The position numbers were made by a program, and so were the translations under genes. From the NCBI GenBank assembly GCA_018001935.1, contig JAGNHB010000001.1, positions 124,001 to 188,000 on the forward strand: 64,000 nt of DNA. Direction: 5' to 3'. Positions 54,280 through 61,509 of this stretch are shown one piece after another. The first letter of the stretch is position 1, and each line of letters starts with the position of its first letter. The notes below the pieces were generated by a model. The model was given only the letters and a program-made list of their open reading frames with translations. It had not been told where the DNA came from and searched no databases. The DNA is from Acidobacteriota bacterium. Its GTDB lineage: Bacteria > Acidobacteriota > JAAYUB01.

Positions 54280-54516
54280 ATGTGCCTGGCCGTACCCATG
54301 CGAATCGAATCCATCGAGGGGATGAGCGGCCTCGCCGAGATCGGCGGGGTCCGGCAGGACGTGAGCCTGGCCATCCTGCCGGACACCCGGGTGGGCGATT
54401 ACGTCATCGTCCACGCGGGGTTCGCCATCGAGCGGCTCGACGAGGAGGAGGCCCTGAGGACCCTCGAAGCTTTCCGCGAGCTGGAAGACCGGATGGCGGA
54501 GGATGCCGATGCCTGA
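54280..54516 (+). CDS. hypC: Hydrogenase maturation chaperone HypC/HupF
   Basis: A 78-residue HypC protein beginning MCLAVPM; Cys2 is the essential iron/hydrogenase-binding residue, so the ATG at 54280 (after AAAGGAG) is the start and not the TTG six bases earlier. The middle VGDYVIVHAGFAIERL is standard. HypC carries the Fe(CN)2CO unit together with HypD. It starts 2 nt after hypF and overlaps hypE. Confidence 0.96.
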   Translation: MCLAVPMRIESIEGMSGLAEIGGVRQDVSLAILPDTRVGDYVIVHAGFAIERLDEEEALRTLEAFRELEDRMAEDADA

Positions 54517-55552
54517 GGCCCGGTCACGAAACGCCGACGATCCCGGGGGCGAGCGGGTCCTGCTGGCCCACGGCGGCGGCGGCCTTCTCTCCCACCAACT
54601 GGTGAGGGAGGTCTTCCTTCCTTACCTCGGGAACCCCGTCCTGGCCCCGCTCGAGGACAGTTCCTTCTTTGCGCCCCCGCCAGGCCGGCTGGCCTTCACC
54701 ACCGACTCCTTCGTGGTGGACCCCCCGGAGTTCCCCGGGGGCGACATCGGCCGGCTGGCCGTCTGCGGGACGGTCAACGACCTGGCGGCGGGCGGGGCGC
54801 GACCGCTCGTCCTCAGCGCGGGTTTCATCCTGGAGGAAGGCACGCCCCTGGCCCTGCTCCGGCGGATCCTGGCCTCCATGAGGGACGCCGCGGCGGAAGC
54901 GGACGTCACCGTCGCGGCGGGGGACACCAAGGTCGTCCCCCGTGGCAAGGCCGACGGGGTCTACATCAACACGGCGGGCGTGGGGGTGTGCGCCCTCGAC
55001 CCCCCGCCCGGGCCGGCCCGCATTCGCGACGGGGACGCCGTCCTGGTGAGCGGTTTTCTCGGGGACCACGGCGTCGCCGTCATGGCCGCCCGGGAAGGGT
55101 TGACCCTCCCGGCGGACGTCCGCTCGGACTGCGCGCCGCTCTTCCCCCTGGTGCAGGCGCTCCTGGGCGCCGGGGTCGAGATCCGTGCCCTTCGCGACCC
55201 CACCCGGGGCGGACTGGCCACGACCCTCAACGAGCTGGCCGGCGCGGCCGGGGTGGAGGTGGAGATCCAGGAAGAGGCCCTCCCTGTTCGCGAAGGGGTG
55301 CGCGCCGTGTGTGAGATCCTGGGTTACGAGCCCCTCTACCTGGCCAACGAGGGCAAGATGATCGTCGTGGTGCCCGAAGCCCAGGCCGACGCCGCCCTGG
55401 CGGCGCTCCGGGGCTGCCCGCTCGGCCGGGACGCCGCCCGCATCGGCCGGGCGACCGGGACCGGAACGCCCCGGGTGATCCTGCGGACCCTCACCGGGGG
55501 CGGCCGGATCCTCGACGTCCCCGCGGGGGAACTCCTTCCGCGAATCTGCTGA
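54509..55552 (+). CDS. hypE: Hydrogenase maturation protein HypE (carbamoyl dehydratase)
   Basis: A 347-residue PurM/AIR-synthase fold ATPase that converts the carbamoyl group on its C-terminal Cys into thiocyanate. The essential C-terminal PRIC-Cys is present. LAHGGGGLLSHQL, FTTDSFVV, GDTKVVPRGKADGVYINTAGVG and RDPTRGGLATTLNELA are family landmarks. ATG 54509 is used, 6 nt after GGAGG and overlapping the hypC stop; ATG 54503 is a possible alternative. hypD is not found between hypC and hypE or anywhere in the window. Confidence 0.96.
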   Translation: MPEARSRNADDPGGERVLLAHGGGGLLSHQLVREVFLPYLGNPVLAPLEDSSFFAPPPGRLAFTTDSFVVDPPEFPGGDIGRLAVCGTVNDLAAGGARPLVLSAGFILEEGTPLALLRRILASMRDAAAEADVTVAAGDTKVVPRGKADGVYINTAGVGVCALDPPPGPARIRDGDAVLVSGFLGDHGVAVMAAREGLTLPADVRSDCAPLFPLVQALLGAGVEIRALRDPTRGGLATTLNELAGAAGVEVEIQEEALPVREGVRAVCEILGYEPLYLANEGKMIVVVPEAQADAALAALRGCPLGRDAARIGRATGTGTPRVILRTLTGGGRILDVPAGELLPRIC

Positions 55553-55866
55553 GGACAGCTACACGGGGCGGTCCTTTAAGGCCCTCAAGTCCCTTAAGTC
55601 CCTTAAGTCCTTTTGGTCCTTTAGGTCCCTTCGTCCTTTCACGCCCGCAGCGGCGCGAGGTCCCGGCACAGGCCGTCGCGGGCGGGAAAGAGCGGGAGAG
55701 GGAGATCAGGGCGAATCAGGAGGCGGAAGGGCGGGGGCGGGGGCAAAACAGTGGAACCAGGCTGCGCCTTTCCGGGGTCACGCCCCACCCGGACGCTTCG
55801 GCGGACGGGGTGCGGCCGCCCGTGAAGCGTTTCACCGGCTCACCGAATTCGGCCGGTTCCTCGGGG
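55553..55866. other. 314-bp convergent intergenic stretch with repeat array
   Basis: Lies between hypE (plus) and the CHAT protein gene (minus). It holds the GGAC-type repeat array at 55570-55641; the remainder shows no gene or clear terminator. Confidence 0.65.
55570..55641. repeat. Imperfect short tandem repeats, reverse complement of the array at 17036
   Basis: Units such as GGTCCTTTAA, AAGTCCCTT (three times), AAGTCCTTTT, GGTCCTTTA, GGTCCCTTCGTCCTTTCA. Read on the minus strand it gives TGAAAGGACGAAGGGACC, nearly the start of the other array. Confidence 0.85.
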
Positions 55867-58800
55867 TCAGTCGCCCTGTCCGTGAAGCTGGAAGGCCGCC
55901 CAGTAGAAGGGGTGGGAGAGGTCGCGGCGCGGGTTTGGGGCGGCGGGGCGGGCATCCGGCGCGCGAGGGGCGGGCCCTCGCCCGGGCGGCGCCCCACCCC
56001 CGCCGAGCGCCCGCTGGGCCCGCATGAGGGCCACGTCCCGCGGCGTGCCGGAGAGGAGTTCGCGGTAGAATGCCTCCATGAGCAGGAACGTGGATTCGTC
56101 GGAGATGGGCCAGAGGGAGACCACCACGCTCCGGGCGCCCGCGTGGAAGAAGGCCCTCGTGAGGCCCAGGATGCCCTCCCCGGCGAGGACCTTCCCGGTG
56201 CCCGTCTCGCAGGCCGAGAGCACCACGCACTCGGCGTCCACCGCGAGGTCCTGGATGATCTCCCAGGCCTGCAGGAGCCCGTCCGTGTCGTGGTCGCCCT
56301 CCGAGGCGGCGTCCGGGGGCTCCGCCCGCGGGGGCGGGGTCAGCGCCAGCGCCGAGTCCATGGGGAATTCCGCGTCGATGAGACCGTGGCACGCGAAGTG
56401 GAGGTACGGCGTATCCTTCGGAAGGGCCCGCACCGCAGTTTCCGTGGCCTGGTCCCCCAGAAAGGCGCGGGCGCTCCGCCCGAACAGCGACGAGATTCCC
56501 ACGATCTCCCGGCGTGTCCCGGGCAGCCGGACCAGCGTGAAGCCCCGCGTCCTCCACCCGGCCATCCCGCCCCGAAGTTCCTCCCCCTTTCCCGGCGCCG
56601 GGTAGGCGGGGTCTCCAAAGCCGGTCCACGCGCTTTGCCCGGGGAGCCGGGCCCTGGGTCCGCGTGCCTTCAGTTCCGCGTAGACCGTCAGGGAGGGCTC
56701 GACGGAGATGGGCTTCTGCAGGCCCAAAGCTTCCCCCGCTTTCAGTCCTTTGAAGCGAGGTTGCGCGGGCGGCAGGAGGGTCGTGAAGGGGAGGAGGTGA
56801 AGGGGCCCGTCGGGGAGGAGAAGGATCCGGTCGCAGGCGGCGATCTCCCGGGAGACCTTCCCGAGGAGCGCCTCGTAGAGCTTCGCGGCCGCGGCCTTCC
56901 AGCTGCCGGAGTCGGTCTCCGTGGCCGCGTCGGGCCCAAGCTGGTCCCGGAAGGAGCGCACGCTCTCCTCCAGCGCCCCCCTCGAGAGGGGAAGGCGCAG
57001 GACTCGCAGGGAGAGGCCCTCCCTCGGCGTCTCACGGCCATCCCGCGCGGCAGGTCCCGCGGAGGCGGGCGGAGTCTTTCCAGGGTCAAGCCTCGTCGTT
57101 TCCCCGCGCCGGCGGCCTTTCCCGATCACGGCGTCACGGCCTGGGCACAGGGGGGAGCGGAGCGCGAAAAGAAAGGTCTCCTTGTCGGCCACCGCGAAGG
57201 CCAGGAGGAGGGTCCCCGGCGCCAGCGCCGCCGCCATCCCGCGGAAGTCAAGCGGCCGGGGGTACTCGAGCGCGGCCAAAAGGGGCGAGGCTTTCCGGAT
57301 CTCCTCCGCCAGGGCATCCTCCCTCTGCGGGAGCGTGAGCAGCCCCGCGCGCCAGGCCTGGATATCCCTGGGGTCGGTGTGGCTGTCGGCCAGGGCCAAC
57401 TTTTCGTAGAGGGTCTTCCTCTCGCGGGCGAGCTGGTTCCGCCGGTCCAGGAGGGAGGGGGGAATGTGCCCCCTCAAATCGAGGTAACGGGTGGAGACGA
57501 TCTCCAGGAGCGCCCGCGCCCGGGAACGCTCCAGGGTTTCCAGGGCCTGCTCGGGCCGCCCCGCATCCAGGAGGGCGGCGATGAGGTCCGTGTAGAAAGC
57601 GCCGTGCGCCGAGGAAAAGGTGGTTTTCGCCGATTCCCCCCCCGTCTTCCCGCGCTGGGTTTCCAGGCAATCCACGGCCTCGGAGAGGAGGTCCGTCGCG
57701 CGGGGGAGGTCGTGGGCGAGCCGCTCCAGGCGCGCCAGTTCGCGGAGACTGTCGGCGAGGGCGAGGCTCCCCGGCGCGAGCTGCCGCCGGATTTCGGTTG
57801 CCTTGAGGGAGCTTTCCCTCGCCGCGGGGAGATCTCCGCGTTTTCGCGCCGCGATACCCCGGTTGTGCAGGCTGGTCGCCATGGCGAGGCTCTCGGGCGC
57901 CAGGCGCCGACGAATCGCCAGGGCCTTGAGGAAGTACGCTTCAGAGGGCTCGGGATTTCCCAGGTCCTCCTCCACGACGCCCAGGTTGTTGAGGCATTCC
58001 GCCAGGCTCAGGCTTCCCGGCGCCAGGCGCTCCTCGATGGCCATGGACCTCAGGTAATACGCCCGGGCGGACGGCAAGTCCCCCTGGTCCTGCGCGACGA
58101 CCCCCAGGTTGGTGAGAGCGGCTCCCGTACTGCGGCTGTCCGGGGCCAGTCGCTCCTTGATGGCGAGGGCGCGCAGGAAGTACGCCCGGGCGGCGGCCAG
58201 GTCCCCCTGGCCCCGGGCCACGACGCCGAGGTTGTTGAGGGTGCCGGCCACGGTGGGCCCGTCCGGCGCCAGGCGTTCCTCGATTGCGAGGGCGCGCAGG
58301 TGGTACGCCCGGGCGGCGGCCAGGTCCCCCTGCATCATCGCCACGATGCCCAGGTTGTCGAAGTTCGCGGCGCAGGCATTGCCGTCCGGCGCCAGGCGCT
58401 GATGGATCGCCAGGGAATTGATCAGATACTCCCGCGCGGCGGCCAGGTCGCCCATCTCCTGGGCCAGGCGCCCCAGGTTGTTGAGGCTCCTGCCGACGGG
58501 AAGGCCTCCCGGCGCGATGCGATTCCGGATCTCCAGGGCCCTCGCCTGCAGCGCCCTGGACGTCTCCAGGTCTCCCCGCTCCAGGGCGAAGACGCCCAGG
58601 TTGTTCAGGCCGGCGGCTTCGGCCAGGCTCCCCGGCGCGAGCCGCTCGCAGATCGCCTGGTACGCTTCGCCCAGCGTCGTGGCCTCGGCAAGCCTTCCCC
58701 TCGTGTATTCAAACCTCGTCCACCAACTGAGGGCAGCGGCCAGCCGCATCTCCGAGTCGCCGGCCTCCGCCAGGCCCTTCGCTCGCCGGAAGGCTGCTTC

Positions 58801-59451
58801 CGCCGTATCGTTCTCGCCGGATGCCCCCAGGGTCTCCGCTTCGCGGAGGACGGCGCTGATCTGCCAGAAGCTTCTCTCCGGGGCCAGTTGCCGGACGCGC
58901 TGGAGAACTTCCCGGGCTTCTTTCCACCGGTGCCGGTCCCCGAGGGTCCTGGCCAGGTCAAGCCTCACCCAGAGGCCGGTCTGGGCGAAGCCGGCCTCCT
59001 CGGCCTCCACCGCGAGGGCCTCCAGCGCCTTCATGCCCTGTTCCCGGGTCTCGGATGCCTTGAGTTCCGCCCGTGCCTGGACAAGCCGCTGGAGAGCCGG
59101 GTTGGAGAGGTCCGCCCGGAACTCGCACCCCCAGTTGCCCTGGGGAAGATTCGCTTCCCTCTCCGCGCCCGCCCGGTCCAGCGTGAGCCGGGTGTCCCTT
59201 GCGGTCTCCCAGTCGAAGCGGAAGGCCAGCAACTCCTCCAGGGAAAACCCTTCTTTCCCGTTGACGGCGGTGACCCGGTCACCCACATCCATGCCGGCCA
59301 GGGCGGCGGCGGAGCCGGCCTTGACCGAGTCGACCACCGCCAGGGGCGATCGCACAAGGGGATCGCCCGGCCCGGCGGCGTGGAGGGCCCCGAGCACCGC
59401 CGCGGCGCAGAGAAGGGAAACGGGAACACGGTGACCAGGGGTTTTCCTCAC
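55867..59451 (-). CDS. Exported PDZ-TPR-CHAT domain protein
   Basis: About 1194 residues from GTG 59451. A signal peptide (about 8-28) is followed by a PDZ-like domain (about 30-115, SAAALAGMDVGDRVTAVNGKEGFS), a helical region, and eight 42-residue kinesin-light-chain-type TPRs (about 270-600, consensus LAPxSxxxAxxLNNLGxVA, GDLxxARxYxLRALAIxER). The C-terminal CHAT (caspase-like) domain has the catalytic pair His1022 (HFACHGLID) and Cys1081 (VVLSACETGTG), so it should be an active peptidase. CHAT proteins with TPRs are proteases controlled by partners; the target is unknown. Frames upstream of 59451 are rejected because a promoter ends at this GTG. Confidence 0.88.
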   Translation of the reverse strand: MRKTPGHRVPVSLLCAAAVLGALHAAGPGDPLVRSPLAVVDSVKAGSAAALAGMDVGDRVTAVNGKEGFSLEELLAFRFDWETARDTRLTLDRAGAEREANLPQGNWGCEFRADLSNPALQRLVQARAELKASETREQGMKALEALAVEAEEAGFAQTGLWVRLDLARTLGDRHRWKEAREVLQRVRQLAPERSFWQISAVLREAETLGASGENDTAEAAFRRAKGLAEAGDSEMRLAAALSWWTRFEYTRGRLAEATTLGEAYQAICERLAPGSLAEAAGLNNLGVFALERGDLETSRALQARALEIRNRIAPGGLPVGRSLNNLGRLAQEMGDLAAAREYLINSLAIHQRLAPDGNACAANFDNLGIVAMMQGDLAAARAYHLRALAIEERLAPDGPTVAGTLNNLGVVARGQGDLAAARAYFLRALAIKERLAPDSRSTGAALTNLGVVAQDQGDLPSARAYYLRSMAIEERLAPGSLSLAECLNNLGVVEEDLGNPEPSEAYFLKALAIRRRLAPESLAMATSLHNRGIAARKRGDLPAARESSLKATEIRRQLAPGSLALADSLRELARLERLAHDLPRATDLLSEAVDCLETQRGKTGGESAKTTFSSAHGAFYTDLIAALLDAGRPEQALETLERSRARALLEIVSTRYLDLRGHIPPSLLDRRNQLARERKTLYEKLALADSHTDPRDIQAWRAGLLTLPQREDALAEEIRKASPLLAALEYPRPLDFRGMAAALAPGTLLLAFAVADKETFLFALRSPLCPGRDAVIGKGRRRGETTRLDPGKTPPASAGPAARDGRETPREGLSLRVLRLPLSRGALEESVRSFRDQLGPDAATETDSGSWKAAAAKLYEALLGKVSREIAACDRILLLPDGPLHLLPFTTLLPPAQPRFKGLKAGEALGLQKPISVEPSLTVYAELKARGPRARLPGQSAWTGFGDPAYPAPGKGEELRGGMAGWRTRGFTLVRLPGTRREIVGISSLFGRSARAFLGDQATETAVRALPKDTPYLHFACHGLIDAEFPMDSALALTPPPRAEPPDAASEGDHDTDGLLQAWEIIQDLAVDAECVVLSACETGTGKVLAGEGILGLTRAFFHAGARSVVVSLWPISDESTFLLMEAFYRELLSGTPRDVALMRAQRALGGGGAPPGRGPAPRAPDARPAAPNPRRDLSHPFYWAAFQLHGQGD

Positions 59452-59458
59452 AGATTTG

Positions 59459-59487
59459 AAACTACAGCACCTGACGAGAATTGTCAA
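59459..59487 (-). promoter_or_regulatory. Consensus -35 promoter, apparently leaderless, for the CHAT gene
   Basis: Minus strand TTGACA (59487-59482), 17-bp spacer, TAGTTT (59464-59459). The expected start point coincides with the GTG at 59451, and there is no Shine-Dalgarno sequence, so the message is probably leaderless. Confidence 0.5.
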
Positions 59488-59534
59488 ATCAATAACCGCA
59501 AGGGCAGCCCCTCTCCGCCCCGTGTGGACCTTCC

Positions 59535-60077
59535 TCAACCGCGCAGCCAGCGGGGCAGGGGGATGCGGACGTGGTACAGCTTGCCGCCGGACGGCTCCTC
59601 CTCCGGGACCACCCCGAGCTTCCTGGCCCATTCGCTGTCCTCGGCGATCTCTTCCACGAGGAAGCCGTTCTCGCCCCCGCCTTCCGGGTCGTCCGCGAAA
59701 CCGTACCCGACCTCGGGATCATCTTCGTCCTCGTCCTCGCTCTCGCCATCGTCCTCGTCGTCGTCCTCGTCGAGGCCGTCGAAGTCGCCGGCCTCCTCCA
59801 GGAGGATCTCCCGGCCGAGCTTGCACCAGGGGAGCATCTCGCAGTCGGGGCAACTGGCGGCGCACCCGGTGATGTGGAGGACGGTGTCGGGGAAGAGCTG
59901 GCGCATCTCCCGTTCCTCGGGGTCGTTCCACTCCCGGCGGATTTCCTTGTACTGCTGCTTGAGGACCTTGAGCCGGAGGGGTTCGGGGACCCCCGGCGGC
60001 AGTTCCAGGACGGCCCTGTACTTCTTCCGCAGCTTCGTTTCGATCCGCTCCAACTGGCTGTGCACGTTTCCTTTCAT
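59535..60077 (-). CDS. Acidic protein with a Cys cluster, function unknown
   Basis: About 180 residues from ATG 60077, which follows GGAGGAG. The N-terminal half is charged and helical. A Cys cluster HITGCAASCPDCEMLPWC (about 79-96; four Cys) suggests a zinc or iron-sulfur site. A run of Asp/Glu (EDDDEDDGESEDEDEDD) follows. The final 30 residues (YHVRIPLPRWLRG) are hydrophobic/basic. I recognise no family. It lies 83 nt upstream of the CHAT gene in the same orientation, separated by the CHAT promoter, so co-transcription is possible but not required. Confidence 0.72.
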   Translation of the reverse strand: MKGNVHSQLERIETKLRKKYRAVLELPPGVPEPLRLKVLKQQYKEIRREWNDPEEREMRQLFPDTVLHITGCAASCPDCEMLPWCKLGREILLEEAGDFDGLDEDDDEDDGESEDEDEDDPEVGYGFADDPEGGGENGFLVEEIAEDSEWARKLGVVPEEEPSGGKLYHVRIPLPRWLRG

Positions 60078-60464
60078 GGTCTCCTCCTCTCCCGTGTATT
60101 TCCAACCCCGGCGGGGTCGGCGCCGGTCCCGGAGCGGAACCGTGCCGGGGTGAGGGAACCGCCGGCCTCGGTGCACCCGCCCGCGGTCTCCCTCCCCCAT
60201 CACGATGCCCCTCACCTTCACTAACGTTTTCGCCGGGAGATATCCGAACTTTTCTTTCCGGTCTCCTCATTTTTTTTCGTGAGTCCCGCCGACCGCCTGC
60301 GGGGTTTGGAGGTGAAAAACTTGACAAACCCTTTCCAGGCCTTTACCATGAAGGTGTCGCTGCCCCCCGCCGAACGGAGCCGGGGCGTTTTCGGGAGGAT
60401 TGGGTCAGGCCGGGGACGTTCGGGCGGGAAGGCAGCGGCAAGCCCGTCGGGTGGGCATGTTGGA
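60078..60464. other. 387-bp divergent spacer with the cyclase promoter
   Basis: Holds the promoter at 60321-60349 and a leader of about 109 nt for the FHA-GGDEF gene. I found no match to c-di-GMP (GEMM) riboswitch conserved elements in the leader. No gene seen; the region upstream of 60077 has no clear promoter. Confidence 0.6.
60321..60349 (+). promoter_or_regulatory. Sigma70-type promoter for the diguanylate cyclase gene
   Basis: TTGACA (60321-60326), 17 bp, TACCAT (60344-60349). Start near 60356. Confidence 0.55.
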
Positions 60465-61346
60465 ATGGCCATCGAGGAACACACCAAGATCGTCCGGATG
60501 GAAGACCTTCAGGAGCGCCTGAAATCGGGGTCCGACTGTCTCCTCGAGATCTACGGGAAGAACCTCGGCCGCCGGGTTGAGTTGGGCTTCACGCGGATCA
60601 CCATCGGCCGGGAGGAGGACAACGACCTGGTCCTCGACAGCGAGTCGGCGTCCCGCAAGCACAGCGAGATCTTTCTCCTCAACGGCGAGCGGATGATCGG
60701 GGACCTGGGGAGCACCAACGGGACCTTTGTCAACGACATCCGCGTGGACCGCGCCCCGCTCTCCAACGGCGACCTCATCCGGATCGGGAACACCGTCCTG
60801 AAGTTTTTGGCCGGGTCCCACATCGAGTCCCTCTACTACGAGGAAATCCACCGGATGGTCATCACGGACGGCCTCACCCAGATCGCCAACAAGCGGCACC
60901 TCCTCGAGGAGATGGTGAGGGAACTCTGGCGCGCCGACCGCCACAACCGGGACCTCTCCCTCATCCTCTTCGACCTCGATCACTTCAAGGCGGTCAACGA
61001 CAAGTTCGGCCACGTGGCAGGGGACCAGATCCTCAAGGAGCTGACCGACCTGGTCCGGCCCCGCATCCGCAAGGACGAGGTCTTCGGGCGTTACGGCGGC
61101 GAGGAGTTCATCGTGCTCCTCCCGGAGACCAACAAGGAGAACGCCCTCGTCTTCGCCGAGTCCATCCGGGCCATGGTGGAGAGCCACGCCTTCCACTTCT
61201 CGGGGATCTGGATTCCCATCACCATCAGCGTCGGTGTCGCCCAGTTCGCCTCCGAGAGCCACCCCACCCCCGAGTCCTTCATCGAGGAGGCCGACCTGGC
61301 CCTCTACCGCGCCAAGGAAGGCGGCCGCAACCGCGTGTGCTTCTAG
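60465..61346 (+). CDS. FHA-GGDEF diguanylate cyclase
   Basis: About 293 residues from ATG 60465 (weak ribosome site). The N-terminal FHA domain (about 30-115) binds phosphothreonine: ITIGREEDNDLVL, SRKHSEI and LGSTNGTFVND carry the conserved Arg, Ser and Asn. The GGDEF domain (about 125-290) has FDLDHFKAVND and the active-site GGEEF (211-215), so it should make c-di-GMP. The inhibitory I-site reads RKDE instead of RxxD. A link between Ser/Thr kinase signalling and c-di-GMP is implied by the domain pair. In-frame starts further upstream overlap the promoter. Confidence 0.93.
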   Translation: MAIEEHTKIVRMEDLQERLKSGSDCLLEIYGKNLGRRVELGFTRITIGREEDNDLVLDSESASRKHSEIFLLNGERMIGDLGSTNGTFVNDIRVDRAPLSNGDLIRIGNTVLKFLAGSHIESLYYEEIHRMVITDGLTQIANKRHLLEEMVRELWRADRHNRDLSLILFDLDHFKAVNDKFGHVAGDQILKELTDLVRPRIRKDEVFGRYGGEEFIVLLPETNKENALVFAESIRAMVESHAFHFSGIWIPITISVGVAQFASESHPTPESFIEEADLALYRAKEGGRNRVCF

Positions 61347-61509
61347 GCGGGGCCTTTTCCCCGGGCGACTTTCCGGGGTCGACCGCCGCGGTTCGGTACG
61401 ACAGGCCAACGCCCGCCGGGGGAGCGCCGGACCCCGTGCGGGCGCCGTGCCGGCGGGTTTCCCCTTGAGGTGTCGGACCGGCTTGGACCGGAGTCTCCGG
61501 AAGGATGTC

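Noticed and set aside
55810..60153. 1447-codon open frame on the plus strand opposite the CHAT gene
   Set aside because: It is a high-GC antisense shadow: low-complexity Arg/Gly/Pro-rich translation, no motif, and a full match to the codon structure of the minus-strand gene, which has clear domains.
60356..60464. c-di-GMP riboswitch in the cyclase leader
   Set aside because: The conserved GEMM core and tetraloop receptor elements are not present.
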